Shown: positions 17,290-24,630 of the stretch, in pieces
Position numbering within the stretch: position 1 is the stretch's first letter
How the letters are laid out: each line of letters opens with the position of its first letter
From: Thermohalobaculum sp045106875
Lineage (GTDB): Bacteria > Pseudomonadota > Alphaproteobacteria > Rhodobacterales > Rhodobacteraceae
Assembly (NCBI GenBank): GCA_045106875.1
Contig: JBGCFK010000215.1
Span: 1 to 27,620 of the forward strand
Direction of reading: 5' to 3'
DNA length: 27,620 nt
Made by a program: the position numbers and the translations under genes
Notes under the pieces: generated by a model
What the model saw: only the letters and a program-made list of their open reading frames with translations
Database searches by the model: none
What the model was told of the DNA's origin: nothing

Positions 17290-17931
17290 ATGTCAATTCA
17301 TGTAGCGCCAGACGAGTTGTTGGCTGAGTACGCCGCCGGGGCCGCCACACCAGGTGTCTCCTTGCTAGTGGCTGCACATCTGACGCAGGTCCCCGGTAGT
17401 AGAGAGCGGGTCGAAATGCTGGAAAGCATGGGTGGCGCGTTGTTTGCTGACGAGCCTCCCGAAGATATGCCCAGCGACGCGCTCGCCTTGACCATGTCCA
17501 TGTTGGATATGGACGAAGAGATAGCTGATGTATCGGAAAGAGCCCAGCCGGGCAGTCCACTTCCATCTGTGGTAACCGATGCGCTCGGCACGGATTTCGA
17601 TAACATTGCTTGGAAGTTCCAATTGCCAGGGGTATCTGCTGTGGATCTCGATGGTTTTGGCGAAGAGAACGTCACCCTTCTGCGGGCAAAGCCCGGTTCA
17701 AAGGTACCGCAGCACACACATGAAGGGTCCGAGTTAACTCTGGTGCTGCAGGGTTGCCTTTCGGATGGCGGGATCGAATACCGCAAGGGCGATATCGCGG
17801 TGAACGATGAACATGATGACCACTGCCCGCACATCACAGGTGACGAGATCTGTTATTGCCTTGTGGTGCAGCAGGGTAACCTCCGATTCACTGGAAGGTT
17901 CTCCCGGGTTCTGAACTATATAGGCGAGTAA
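17290..17931 (+). CDS. ChrR-like cupin protein with degraded anti-sigma zinc site
   Basis: 213 residues, the same length as R. sphaeroides ChrR, the zinc anti-sigma factor that holds RpoE until singlet oxygen appears. The N-terminal part matches ChrR (DELLAEYAAGAATPGVSLLVAAHL), with His4 and His30 kept, but the HxxxCxxC motif reads HLTQVPGS: both cysteines are replaced, by Val34 and Ser37. The C-terminal cupin-like domain is intact: His142, His144, Glu148 and His178 are the metal ligands, and a CxC (188-190) matches the conserved pair of ChrR. No rpoE gene precedes it. First gene of a plus-strand operon (4-base gap to the next). It may be a sensor, a decoy or a modulator; normal zinc-dependent anti-sigma action is doubtful. 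Confidence 0.85.
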   Translation: MSIHVAPDELLAEYAAGAATPGVSLLVAAHLTQVPGSRERVEMLESMGGALFADEPPEDMPSDALALTMSMLDMDEEIADVSERAQPGSPLPSVVTDALGTDFDNIAWKFQLPGVSAVDLDGFGEENVTLLRAKPGSKVPQHTHEGSELTLVLQGCLSDGGIEYRKGDIAVNDEHDDHCPHITGDEICYCLVVQQGNLRFTGRFSRVLNYIGE

Positions 17932-17935
17932 ACCC

Positions 17936-18571
17936 ATGAAACGTCGAGTATTCTTGGCCGGTTGCGCTGCGACCGGGCTCTACACACCTGCGCTGGCCGC
18001 GAGTTCTGCATCGCGTACCTTTTCAGTGGCGCGCGGCGGCGATCCGATGGGCGAGCATGTCCTCAGCGCCGTTCGCAATGGTGACCGATTCGAGATCGAT
18101 ATTGTTATCCGCCTTAAGGTCAAGATCCTTGGCGTGACGGCCTATCGGTATGAGATGGACAATCGGGAAGTTTGGCAGAACGGACGGCTCGTGTCGCTTA
18201 ACACCAAGGTGAATGACGACGGCACCAAGGATTTTGCCACTGCTAAACAGGCAGGTGAGCAGTTGGATATCAAAGGTTCGCGCTTCTCGGGACTTGTCGC
18301 AGGCGATGCGGTGACCACCACCTACTACGCCAAGCAGTTCATCGAACGCCGTCCATGGATATCGACCCAAAGCGGCGCTCCGCTGGATATCGCGATCAAG
18401 CCCGAGGGCCGCGGTAACTGGTGGCAGGTTACGGGCGAGTTGGAGACAAGGCTTGGCTATGATGCCCGCGGTGAATGGACAGGCTGCGAATTCGACGCGG
18501 GTGGCGAGCCAGGCGTATATGAAGTTACCAAGGATGCTGGTGCCATCTCCGCACTCTGGTTGGAAGCTTGA
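17936..18571 (+). CDS. Tat-exported DUF6134-like protein
   Basis: 211 residues, function unknown. The N-terminus MKRRVFLAGCAATG ... ALAAS has a twin arginine followed by FLA, a Tat-type signal, with a likely cut after ALA near residue 21. LAGC could instead be read as a very early lipobox. The mature part looks beta-rich with alternating polar and hydrophobic strands (FEIDIVIRLKVKILGVTAYRYEM), ending in GVYEVTKDAGAISALWLEA, the pattern of DUF6134. Its stop codon overlaps the TTG start of the SDR gene. Related photo-oxidative clusters often have a small exported lipid-associated protein at this place, so a periplasmic role linked to membrane lipids is inferred. Confidence 0.7.
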   Translation: MKRRVFLAGCAATGLYTPALAASSASRTFSVARGGDPMGEHVLSAVRNGDRFEIDIVIRLKVKILGVTAYRYEMDNREVWQNGRLVSLNTKVNDDGTKDFATAKQAGEQLDIKGSRFSGLVAGDAVTTTYYAKQFIERRPWISTQSGAPLDIAIKPEGRGNWWQVTGELETRLGYDARGEWTGCEFDAGGEPGVYEVTKDAGAISALWLEA

Positions 18572-19365
18572 GCGTCTTCCAGAAGATCATGCGGCCCGAG
18601 GACGGAGCTGTCTGGATCACCGGGGCATCAGGCGGAATCGGACGAGCGGTCGCTCTAAATATGGCCTCACGCGGATGGCGCGTTTATGCGACAGCCCGCG
18701 GGGCTGAGAAGCTTGAGGAGCTGGCAGCCGAGGTCGCAGCGTTCAAGGGCGAAATCATCCCTGTTCCCGGCGATGTGACGAAGCTCGAGGATATGCGGGC
18801 CGCGATGGCCCAGATCGAAGCCAACGGGCCGCTGGCGCTCGCAATCATGAATGCGGGCATCTATAAACCGATGCGGGCGCGGACGTTCTCAGCTAAAGAC
18901 GCAGCCCAAACGTTCGACGTGAACCTGACGGGTGTTGCAAACGGGCTGGAGCCTGTGCTCGCCCACATGATCGGTCGCGGCGATGGGCACATTGCACTGG
19001 TCGCCTCGGTCGCAGGTTATCGTGGGTTGCCGAATGCCGCAGCCTATTCCGCGACCAAGGCCGGACTGATCGCAATGGCGGAGGCACTGGCCATGGATCT
19101 TGTGGATCTTGGTGTGCGTATTTCCGTGATCAATCCGGGCTTTGTTGAGACCGAGGCAACTTCCGTCAACGAATTCGAAATGCCAATGTTGATGCAACCG
19201 GAAGAAGCCGCTCAAAAAATTGTCGAAGGGCTGGGTAAACCCGGCTTCGAAATCCGCTTTCCCTGGCAGTTCGCCGCATTCCTGCGCGCCGTGGGCTTGC
19301 TCCCGAACAGGGCCTATATCTGGGCAGTGCGCAAAGTTCTGGGCTGGGACAAGCTGGACATTTAA
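18568..19365 (+). CDS. Short-chain dehydrogenase/reductase
   Basis: 265 residues, classical SDR. Rossmann motif GASGGIG at 19-25, NAG at 95-97, catalytic Ser147, Tyr160 and Lys164 (YSATK). The start is a TTG in a TTGA overlap with the stop of the preceding gene; an ATG at 18589 would also keep the whole fold. Comparable SDRs belong to the RpoE regulon of R. sphaeroides and to photolyase/Cfa clusters elsewhere, so the substrate may be an oxidised lipid or fatty-acid derivative (inference). The stop codon overlaps the stop of the converging transporter gene by 4 bases. Confidence 0.88.
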   Translation: MSVFQKIMRPEDGAVWITGASGGIGRAVALNMASRGWRVYATARGAEKLEELAAEVAAFKGEIIPVPGDVTKLEDMRAAMAQIEANGPLALAIMNAGIYKPMRARTFSAKDAAQTFDVNLTGVANGLEPVLAHMIGRGDGHIALVASVAGYRGLPNAAAYSATKAGLIAMAEALAMDLVDLGVRISVINPGFVETEATSVNEFEMPMLMQPEEAAQKIVEGLGKPGFEIRFPWQFAAFLRAVGLLPNRAYIWAVRKVLGWDKLDI

Positions 19366-20666
19366 GCTGCGTTTGCCGCCCGCCCCAACGGGAAGCGCCA
19401 CATCAGCGCCACGGAGATCAGCTTCAGGACGATCGGGACGCCAGCATAGAGGAGCGTAAGCGTCAGAAGTGCGGTCTCGGAGTTCTCGCCCCCGGCTTCG
19501 AACCCGGCCCATCCCAGAGCAATCAGTCCCAACCCGGACGAGAGCGCCAGCGCTGCTTTGGTCACCACCTGCCATATCGCAAAGAACAGCCCTGCCCGCG
19601 CGGCACCTGTCTGCTGGGTATCGAGCTCGACTACATCGGCCTGGATGGACGGCGGTAGTGCAAGGTCAGCCCCAAACGCAAGCCCGGTCAGAACCGAGAT
19701 CACCAAGAACGCCGCCGTATCTCCTTCACCCAATGTGAGCGCCCATCCAAAAATCAGACAGGCCCATAGCATTGCACAGCCCCATGCACGATGTTTTGAG
19801 ATGCGACTGGCAAGCCAGCTCCAGAACGGCACGCCGAGGATTGCAGCGAGAAAATAGAGAAGCAGGCATGCTGCCGCCACGGGAATAGGTTCGCCTCCCA
19901 CCACGAAATCGCGGCCTTCGGCGCCTAATCGGTCCGCCACAAAGAACAGGAACAACGTCACCGGCAAGCCATTTGCGGCGCCGTTGAAGAACCATGCCGC
20001 GAGAAGGCGACGGAAGGGTGCGTTGGCGCGAAGTGCCGCAAGGCCTTCGCCGAAACTTATCCTCTGCGGGGCTTGTGCCAATTGGTCCGGGACGACGAAA
20101 ATTGCTAAAACAACCCCGATAGGCAGTGCGATCACCACGCAGATTGCAAGCGCTCGCAACCCGCCGCTGCCCTCACCCGCCTGGAAATAAAGGATTGTCG
20201 CAGCAAGCGTTCCAACCAGCACAACAGCTTCTCGCCATGCGGTCACCCGCGTGCGTGCGTGATAATCCGGACCTATCTCGGCGCCCCAGGCTGCATAGGG
20301 CGTCTGCGCCATGGTCCAACCGAGCGTCAGCAAAAAAAGCCAAAGGACGGCATGGGTCAGGCCAGCACCCTCGGGCGGAACAAAGACCTGCCAGGTTGCC
20401 AACAGAAGCAATGGAACCGCCGCCGCCAACCAGATCCGCCTGCGTCCCCAGCGCGCCGGTGTTCGGTCAGAGAGCCAGCCCATCAGCGGGTCGCTGACCG
20501 CATCAAACATCCGGATTACAATCCAGGCCGCGCCAAGAGCCGCGACGTCCACACCAAGCTCCGACACATAGAAGGGCGTCACATAGCTGAAGAGCGGCAG
20601 ATAAAGCACCGCCAGCGCGAAGGCAGGCAGAGCATAAGCGGCAAGAGTGCGCGTGTTCATATACAT
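19362..20666 (-). CDS. GPH-type MFS transporter
   Basis: 434 residues, about 12 hydrophobic segments. The signature DAVSDPLMGWLSDRTPARWGRRR near residues 55-77 is that of the glycoside-pentoside-hexuronide:cation symporters (MFS_2), which take up sugars with Na+ or H+. A member of this group is also found in the RpoE-controlled gene set of R. sphaeroides, where a lipid-related cargo is as likely as a sugar (inference). ATGs at 20666 and 20660 are both possible; neither has a clear ribosome site, so translation may depend on the gene upstream (41-base gap). It is the last gene of the minus-strand unit. Confidence 0.85.
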   Translation of the reverse strand: MYMNTRTLAAYALPAFALAVLYLPLFSYVTPFYVSELGVDVAALGAAWIVIRMFDAVSDPLMGWLSDRTPARWGRRRIWLAAAVPLLLLATWQVFVPPEGAGLTHAVLWLFLLTLGWTMAQTPYAAWGAEIGPDYHARTRVTAWREAVVLVGTLAATILYFQAGEGSGGLRALAICVVIALPIGVVLAIFVVPDQLAQAPQRISFGEGLAALRANAPFRRLLAAWFFNGAANGLPVTLFLFFVADRLGAEGRDFVVGGEPIPVAAACLLLYFLAAILGVPFWSWLASRISKHRAWGCAMLWACLIFGWALTLGEGDTAAFLVISVLTGLAFGADLALPPSIQADVVELDTQQTGAARAGLFFAIWQVVTKAALALSSGLGLIALGWAGFEAGGENSETALLTLTLLYAGVPIVLKLISVALMWRFPLGRAANAA

Positions 20667-20707
20667 GCGGAGGAGGTGGCCCAGCCCCGATCAGCGTCAA
20701 GGTTCAA

Positions 20708-21181
20708 TTAGGGTTGGAACGGGGTCCCCGGCTTGCCCTGTCTGAAACGAACCAGCAACCAGTGCAGCACCTCTGTCACAACGCCCACAACCGATGTAGC
20801 GCCGAGGGAGACGATCAGAAGCTGCAGGTTGCCCAACTGATCCACCATCGGCTGCGCCACTTCACCGAAAACAGTCAGAAAATCATTGAAACTCCTGATA
20901 ATCCCGCCCCGAAGATTTTGCACAACAACGATCAATATATGGATGGAACCGGTCAGGAAGATCGCGAGCACACCTGCCCAGACGCCATTTGCAAAGGCAA
21001 CGATCACGCCCCAACCTTGGCGTACTGACAAGTTGAAATAACCGACCATCGCAGCGGCAAGCGGCGCAAGCACCCCAAGTTCCGGGACAGCACGCAACAA
21101 ATCTTGCGCTTCCGGCCGCGAAAGCGACCAATTCACTGCCCATGCAAGTAAGATCGCACACAGGATGCGAAACAGGATCAT
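20708..21181 (-). CDS. Small integral membrane protein, TrgA-like
   Basis: 157 residues with about four membrane segments: about 3-20, 34-52, 60-85 and 120-142. The spacing of residues resembles the TrgA family: GVIVAFANG near the middle, VFGEVAQPMVDQL, then a glycine-rich last segment ending in VTEVLHWLL. TrgA and TrgB work together in tellurite resistance in R. sphaeroides, and trgB lies 4 kb away. The similarity was judged from memory of the family pattern, so a different unknown membrane family is possible. It starts 74 bases after the cfa-like gene. Confidence 0.5.
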   Translation of the reverse strand: MILFRILCAILLAWAVNWSLSRPEAQDLLRAVPELGVLAPLAAAMVGYFNLSVRQGWGVIVAFANGVWAGVLAIFLTGSIHILIVVVQNLRGGIIRSFNDFLTVFGEVAQPMVDQLGNLQLLIVSLGATSVVGVVTEVLHWLLVRFRQGKPGTPFQP

Positions 21182-21255
21182 CTATCAGCCCGCCTCATTT
21201 CTCCGCCCGGGTCACCCACCCGAACGGCCCATGCCCCCGCGCGCAAATTGCAACC

Positions 21256-22485
21256 TTATGCAGGTCTGCGCAAGGCCAATTGAGTTACATTGGTTGTGCC
21301 ACCTGCAAAACACGCCGCACAACTCGTCAAATAGAAGTTCCACATGCGGCGAAACCGCTCATCGAAACCCATCTTGGCGATATCGTCCCAGTGCGCGTTG
21401 AAGTCACGATACCACTCGCGCAACGTCTGCGAGTAGCTTTCGCCAAACTCAAGAGATCCCGCGAACTCCAGTCCGGCTTGCTCGGCTCGTTGACGCGCCA
21501 GCGCTGGCGGTGCCAACATACCTCCCGGAAAAATATATTTCTGCACGAAGTCGCCGCCGCTTCGGTATCTGGCAAAAAGTGTCTCCGCTATCGTGATCAT
21601 CTGGATCGAAGCCACAGCGCCAGGACGCAGCCGGTCAAAAACCGCGCTGAAATAGGTCGGCCAGTATTTCTCGCCCACAGCTTCGAACATCTCGATCGAA
21701 GCGATCCCGTCGTACGTGCCCTGTTCATCGCGATAGTCCCGCATCACGATATCCGCGCGCTCGGCGAGCCCTGCCTCGAACAAGCGCTTCTTCGCAAAAT
21801 CGTGCTGCTCCTGGCTGAGCGTCAGTCCTGTGATCCGGGCGCCCCGTTCTCGAATTGCGTATTCGGCGAAGCCGCCCCAACCGCAGCCAATCTCCAGCAC
21901 ATGCTGTCCGTGCGTAAGACCCATCCGATCGCAGATCGATGCATATTTGTTTTCCTGAGCCTGATGCAGCGTCTCGCCCTGCCCCGAATAGAGGCCGGAA
22001 GAATAGGTCATCGACGGATCCAGCCAACGGCCATAGAACTCATTCCCAAGGTCATAGTGATGCGAGATGTTTTTGCGTGACCCTCGTTTGGTGTTTGAGC
22101 GCAGCCAATGTCGGAACCGCTCGAGCGCGCGCACGATCCCTGCACCCGGCAAGCCCGTGCTGATCGCATCATTATTGACCAGTGCGACGTCCAGCAAAGC
22201 CTGCAGATCCGGACTGTCCCACCATCCGTCCATATAGGCCTCGGCGAAACCCAGATCGCCATCGCGCACGATGCGTCCGAACAGCGCTGGATTTGTCACG
22301 TCGAAATGCCCCTCGGGCCCAGGCGCAGCCCCTTCCGCCCGAAAGGTACGTCCATCCGGTAGCGAAAAGGACATCGATCCCGTCTCGATCTTCTGCAGCA
22401 CACTGAACACCGTCTCGCACCAGCGAGGCAGACCCGCTTGGCCTTGCGTGGTCTTGAACGCCATTTTACCCCGTCCCGTTCTCAT
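21256..22485 (-). CDS. Cfa-like SAM-dependent fatty-acyl methyltransferase
   Basis: 409 residues. Transfers methyl or methylene from S-adenosylmethionine to the double bond of phospholipid acyl chains. SAM motif VLEIGCGWGGFAEYA at 196-210; Glu268 in EMFEAVG and the tyrosine in GESYSQTL match the Cfa active site. The position of the bicarbonate-binding Cys (MxYSC in E. coli Cfa) is Ser163 here, and that of the active-site His is Gln295. Such changes suggest a methyltransferase of the UfaM type (methylated or furan fatty acids) and not a true cyclopropane synthase. ATGs at 22485 and 22464 are both possible; the second has a richer GGGACGGGG upstream. 15 bases after DUF1365. Confidence 0.85.
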   Translation of the reverse strand: MRTGRGKMAFKTTQGQAGLPRWCETVFSVLQKIETGSMSFSLPDGRTFRAEGAAPGPEGHFDVTNPALFGRIVRDGDLGFAEAYMDGWWDSPDLQALLDVALVNNDAISTGLPGAGIVRALERFRHWLRSNTKRGSRKNISHHYDLGNEFYGRWLDPSMTYSSGLYSGQGETLHQAQENKYASICDRMGLTHGQHVLEIGCGWGGFAEYAIRERGARITGLTLSQEQHDFAKKRLFEAGLAERADIVMRDYRDEQGTYDGIASIEMFEAVGEKYWPTYFSAVFDRLRPGAVASIQMITIAETLFARYRSGGDFVQKYIFPGGMLAPPALARQRAEQAGLEFAGSLEFGESYSQTLREWYRDFNAHWDDIAKMGFDERFRRMWNFYLTSCAACFAGGTTNVTQLALRRPA

Positions 22486-22500
22486 TAACCCGTGTAAACA

Positions 22501-23334
22501 CTAATCGGAAACCGGGCCGGTTTTCCAGCCCAACATGCCCTTCACACGCTGCAAGAGCGTCCTCGGTGGCGCATTCGGGTCTGGATAAGGCCCTTCATAC
22601 GGCCGAAAACGCGCGCCCTTGATGGCAAGGCGCAGCGCCTCCCAGTGAATTGCAGCAAAAACCTTGAACGTCATCAGGGGATGCGAGGCCCATTGCCAGG
22701 CAAGGGCTGCATCAGTGAGCGGGCGGCGCGTGCCACTTTGTGTGGCAATCAGCCAGGGGCCTGAGCCGTCATGCTGGCGGATCTTCAGTGCCAACCGCTT
22801 GCCCGGCGCGCGGATCGTGAATCGATAGGTCTGGTCCATGGCAATGAACGGCGAGACATAAAACCCCTTGTCCACCTGATGCCGGATCGTCCCGTGGTAA
22901 TCAGCTCCTCCGTCCACCACGTAGGCATGTTGGTCGCCAAAGGTGTTCTTCACTTCGTAGATCACAGAGGTCAGGCGGCCGTCCGCATCCTCGCAATAGT
23001 AGACCGAGAGCGGGTTGAACACATAGCCAAGGATACGTGGAAAGCTCAGCAAACGAATGCGGGTCGGGATGGGATGCCCCGCCGCGGAAAGTTGCTCCTC
23101 GACCCAAGGGCGCAGGTCGGACCCGTCTCGTGCCCCATGGTCTTTCCGGTGAAAAGCCAAAGGCCCGAACCTATCCAGCGCGATCAGACGCAAGTGGGAC
23201 AGGGTCTCTGCCAGATGGTCGATATCCAGAAGCAGTGCGAAGACCCGGTAGCGGAAGCGATGCGCGAACGGCGTCAGCCGCATGTGCATCACATGGCCGG
23301 AGTAGATGCAGTTTGCTGGATCACTCTGCGGCAT
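22501..23334 (-). CDS. DUF1365 family protein
   Basis: 277 residues. DUF1365 proteins nearly always lie between a flavin amine-oxidase-like gene and a Cfa-like gene and are thought to take part in fatty-acid modification; the reaction is not known. Family marks: IYSGHVMHMRLTPFAHRFRYRVF at the start, FPRILGYVFNPLSVYYC in the centre, EVKNTFGDQHAY and DKGFYVSPFI later. The start at 23334 (MPQSDPANC) overlaps the flavin gene by 14 bases, suggesting translational coupling; the frame is open further upstream, but that part overlaps the flavin gene heavily and does not look like the family. Confidence 0.88.
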   Translation of the reverse strand: MPQSDPANCIYSGHVMHMRLTPFAHRFRYRVFALLLDIDHLAETLSHLRLIALDRFGPLAFHRKDHGARDGSDLRPWVEEQLSAAGHPIPTRIRLLSFPRILGYVFNPLSVYYCEDADGRLTSVIYEVKNTFGDQHAYVVDGGADYHGTIRHQVDKGFYVSPFIAMDQTYRFTIRAPGKRLALKIRQHDGSGPWLIATQSGTRRPLTDAALAWQWASHPLMTFKVFAAIHWEALRLAIKGARFRPYEGPYPDPNAPPRTLLQRVKGMLGWKTGPVSD

Positions 23335-24628
23335 GAAGAACCGGAAGGCCCAGCGGCGTACCAGTATCACGCACCCAGTCAGGCCGCGCGCCCAAAGCCT
23401 CCGCAATGCGCACGCCACTGCGCAATCCGTCCTCGTGGAACCCCATCCCGAGCCAGGCGCCAGCGAACCAGATCCCGCGGCGACCCTGAATCGCATCCAT
23501 CTGTTTCTGTCCGGCGAAAGAGGCCGTGTCAAACAGCGGGTGGTCATAGCTGTAAGTCCCATGCACCAGCTCTACCGCCGGCGCACGCGAGGGATTCAGA
23601 CTAACAAAAAGCGGGCGATGCTCGGGCACGCCTTGCAACCGGTTCATCCAGTAGGTCACAGGCGCAGGCCGCGCGACGTTGCCATCCGAAAGAAAGTTCC
23701 AACTGGACCAGACCCGCCGCCGCTTGGGCATCAAAGCAGGGTCCGAGTGAAGCACCGCCTTGTTGGACGATGTCTGGAACGGAGCCAATGCCGCTCTCTG
23801 CTGGCCATCAGGGTCTGAAAGAAGCCGCCGTGCTGTGGGACCGTGCACTGCCATGACCACCTGATCGAAACACTCGGTCGTGCCATCAGCGAACCTGATT
23901 TCGGGCTGTGCGCCGCGTTGCGCGACCTTTACCACTTCGCGGCCTGTATTGACCCGCATGCCCAATCGCGCAACCAGTCGCTGAACGTATTCCTGAGACC
24001 CGCCGTCCACTGTGCGCCAGCGCCGGGCTGGATCCAGCCCGGTCATCAGGTCATGGTTCACAAAGAACCGGATGAAGCTTTCTGCCGGGAAGTTCAAAAC
24101 GTCCGCCACACAGGTCGACCAGATGGCGCCTCCCATGGGCAGCAGGAAACGTTCGCGGAACCAGCGCGAGAAGCGGCGGTCCTGTAACCAATCGCCCAGC
24201 GATTTGCCGCTGAGCGCCCCCGATTCCAGGTCCTTGGGGGCGACCTTGGTGAAGCGAATGATCTCGGTGAAGGTCTGCAGGAACCGTGGGTCCATGACAC
24301 GCCAGCGCTGGGCGAAGATCTTCGATATGCTATCGCAGGCATACTCGCACGCGCCGTCATCCAGCGAAAACCCAAATGACATGTCTGACCATCGGGTCGG
24401 GACGTCCAGATGCTCGAACATCGCGGTCAGGTTCGGATAGTTGTGGTAGTTATAGACGATGAAGCCGGTGTCAACGCGTTGCGGGCCGTCGGCAAAGCGG
24501 GCCTCGACCGTGTAGGCGTGACCGCCGATCCTGTCTTCCCGCTCAAACACTCGAACTTCATGACGCTCGGACAAGGCCAACGCGGCGCCTAGGCCGGATA
24601 TCCCGGCGCCAATAACGGCAATCTTCAT
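23321..24628 (-). CDS. FAD-dependent amine-oxidase-like oxidoreductase
   Basis: 435 residues. N-terminal FAD-binding motif VIGAGISGLGAA (GxGxxG at 7-12) and GGHAYTVE at about 35-42, which binds the flavin ribityl in this family; the C-terminal GIWFAGAWLGMGFHEDGLRSG closes the FAD site. These proteins pair with DUF1365 and Cfa-like genes. In R. sphaeroides relatives are needed to desaturate or oxidise methylated fatty acids to furan fatty acids (UfaD/UfaO); which of these it equals is not decided here. It starts 2 bases after the photolyase stop codon. Confidence 0.88.
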   Translation of the reverse strand: MKIAVIGAGISGLGAALALSERHEVRVFEREDRIGGHAYTVEARFADGPQRVDTGFIVYNYHNYPNLTAMFEHLDVPTRWSDMSFGFSLDDGACEYACDSISKIFAQRWRVMDPRFLQTFTEIIRFTKVAPKDLESGALSGKSLGDWLQDRRFSRWFRERFLLPMGGAIWSTCVADVLNFPAESFIRFFVNHDLMTGLDPARRWRTVDGGSQEYVQRLVARLGMRVNTGREVVKVAQRGAQPEIRFADGTTECFDQVVMAVHGPTARRLLSDPDGQQRAALAPFQTSSNKAVLHSDPALMPKRRRVWSSWNFLSDGNVARPAPVTYWMNRLQGVPEHRPLFVSLNPSRAPAVELVHGTYSYDHPLFDTASFAGQKQMDAIQGRRGIWFAGAWLGMGFHEDGLRSGVRIAEALGARPDWVRDTGTPLGLPVLHAAE

Positions 24629-24630
24629 TC

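Noticed and set aside
21151..21180. TGATCC at the start of the TrgA-like gene as an RpoE promoter
   Set aside because: It is made by the start codon itself (ATGATCC), and no TA-rich element follows at 18 bases.
21192..21207. GCCTCATTTCTCCGCC before the TrgA-like gene as a third copy of the cysK/trgB palindrome
   Set aside because: Only 12 of 16 bases match, one arm is lost, and it lies 10 bases before the ATG where a purine-rich ribosome site is expected on the coding strand.
21142..22080. 312-codon plus-strand frame opposite the cfa-like gene
   Set aside because: The opposite strand encodes clear Cfa motifs; the frame shows none.
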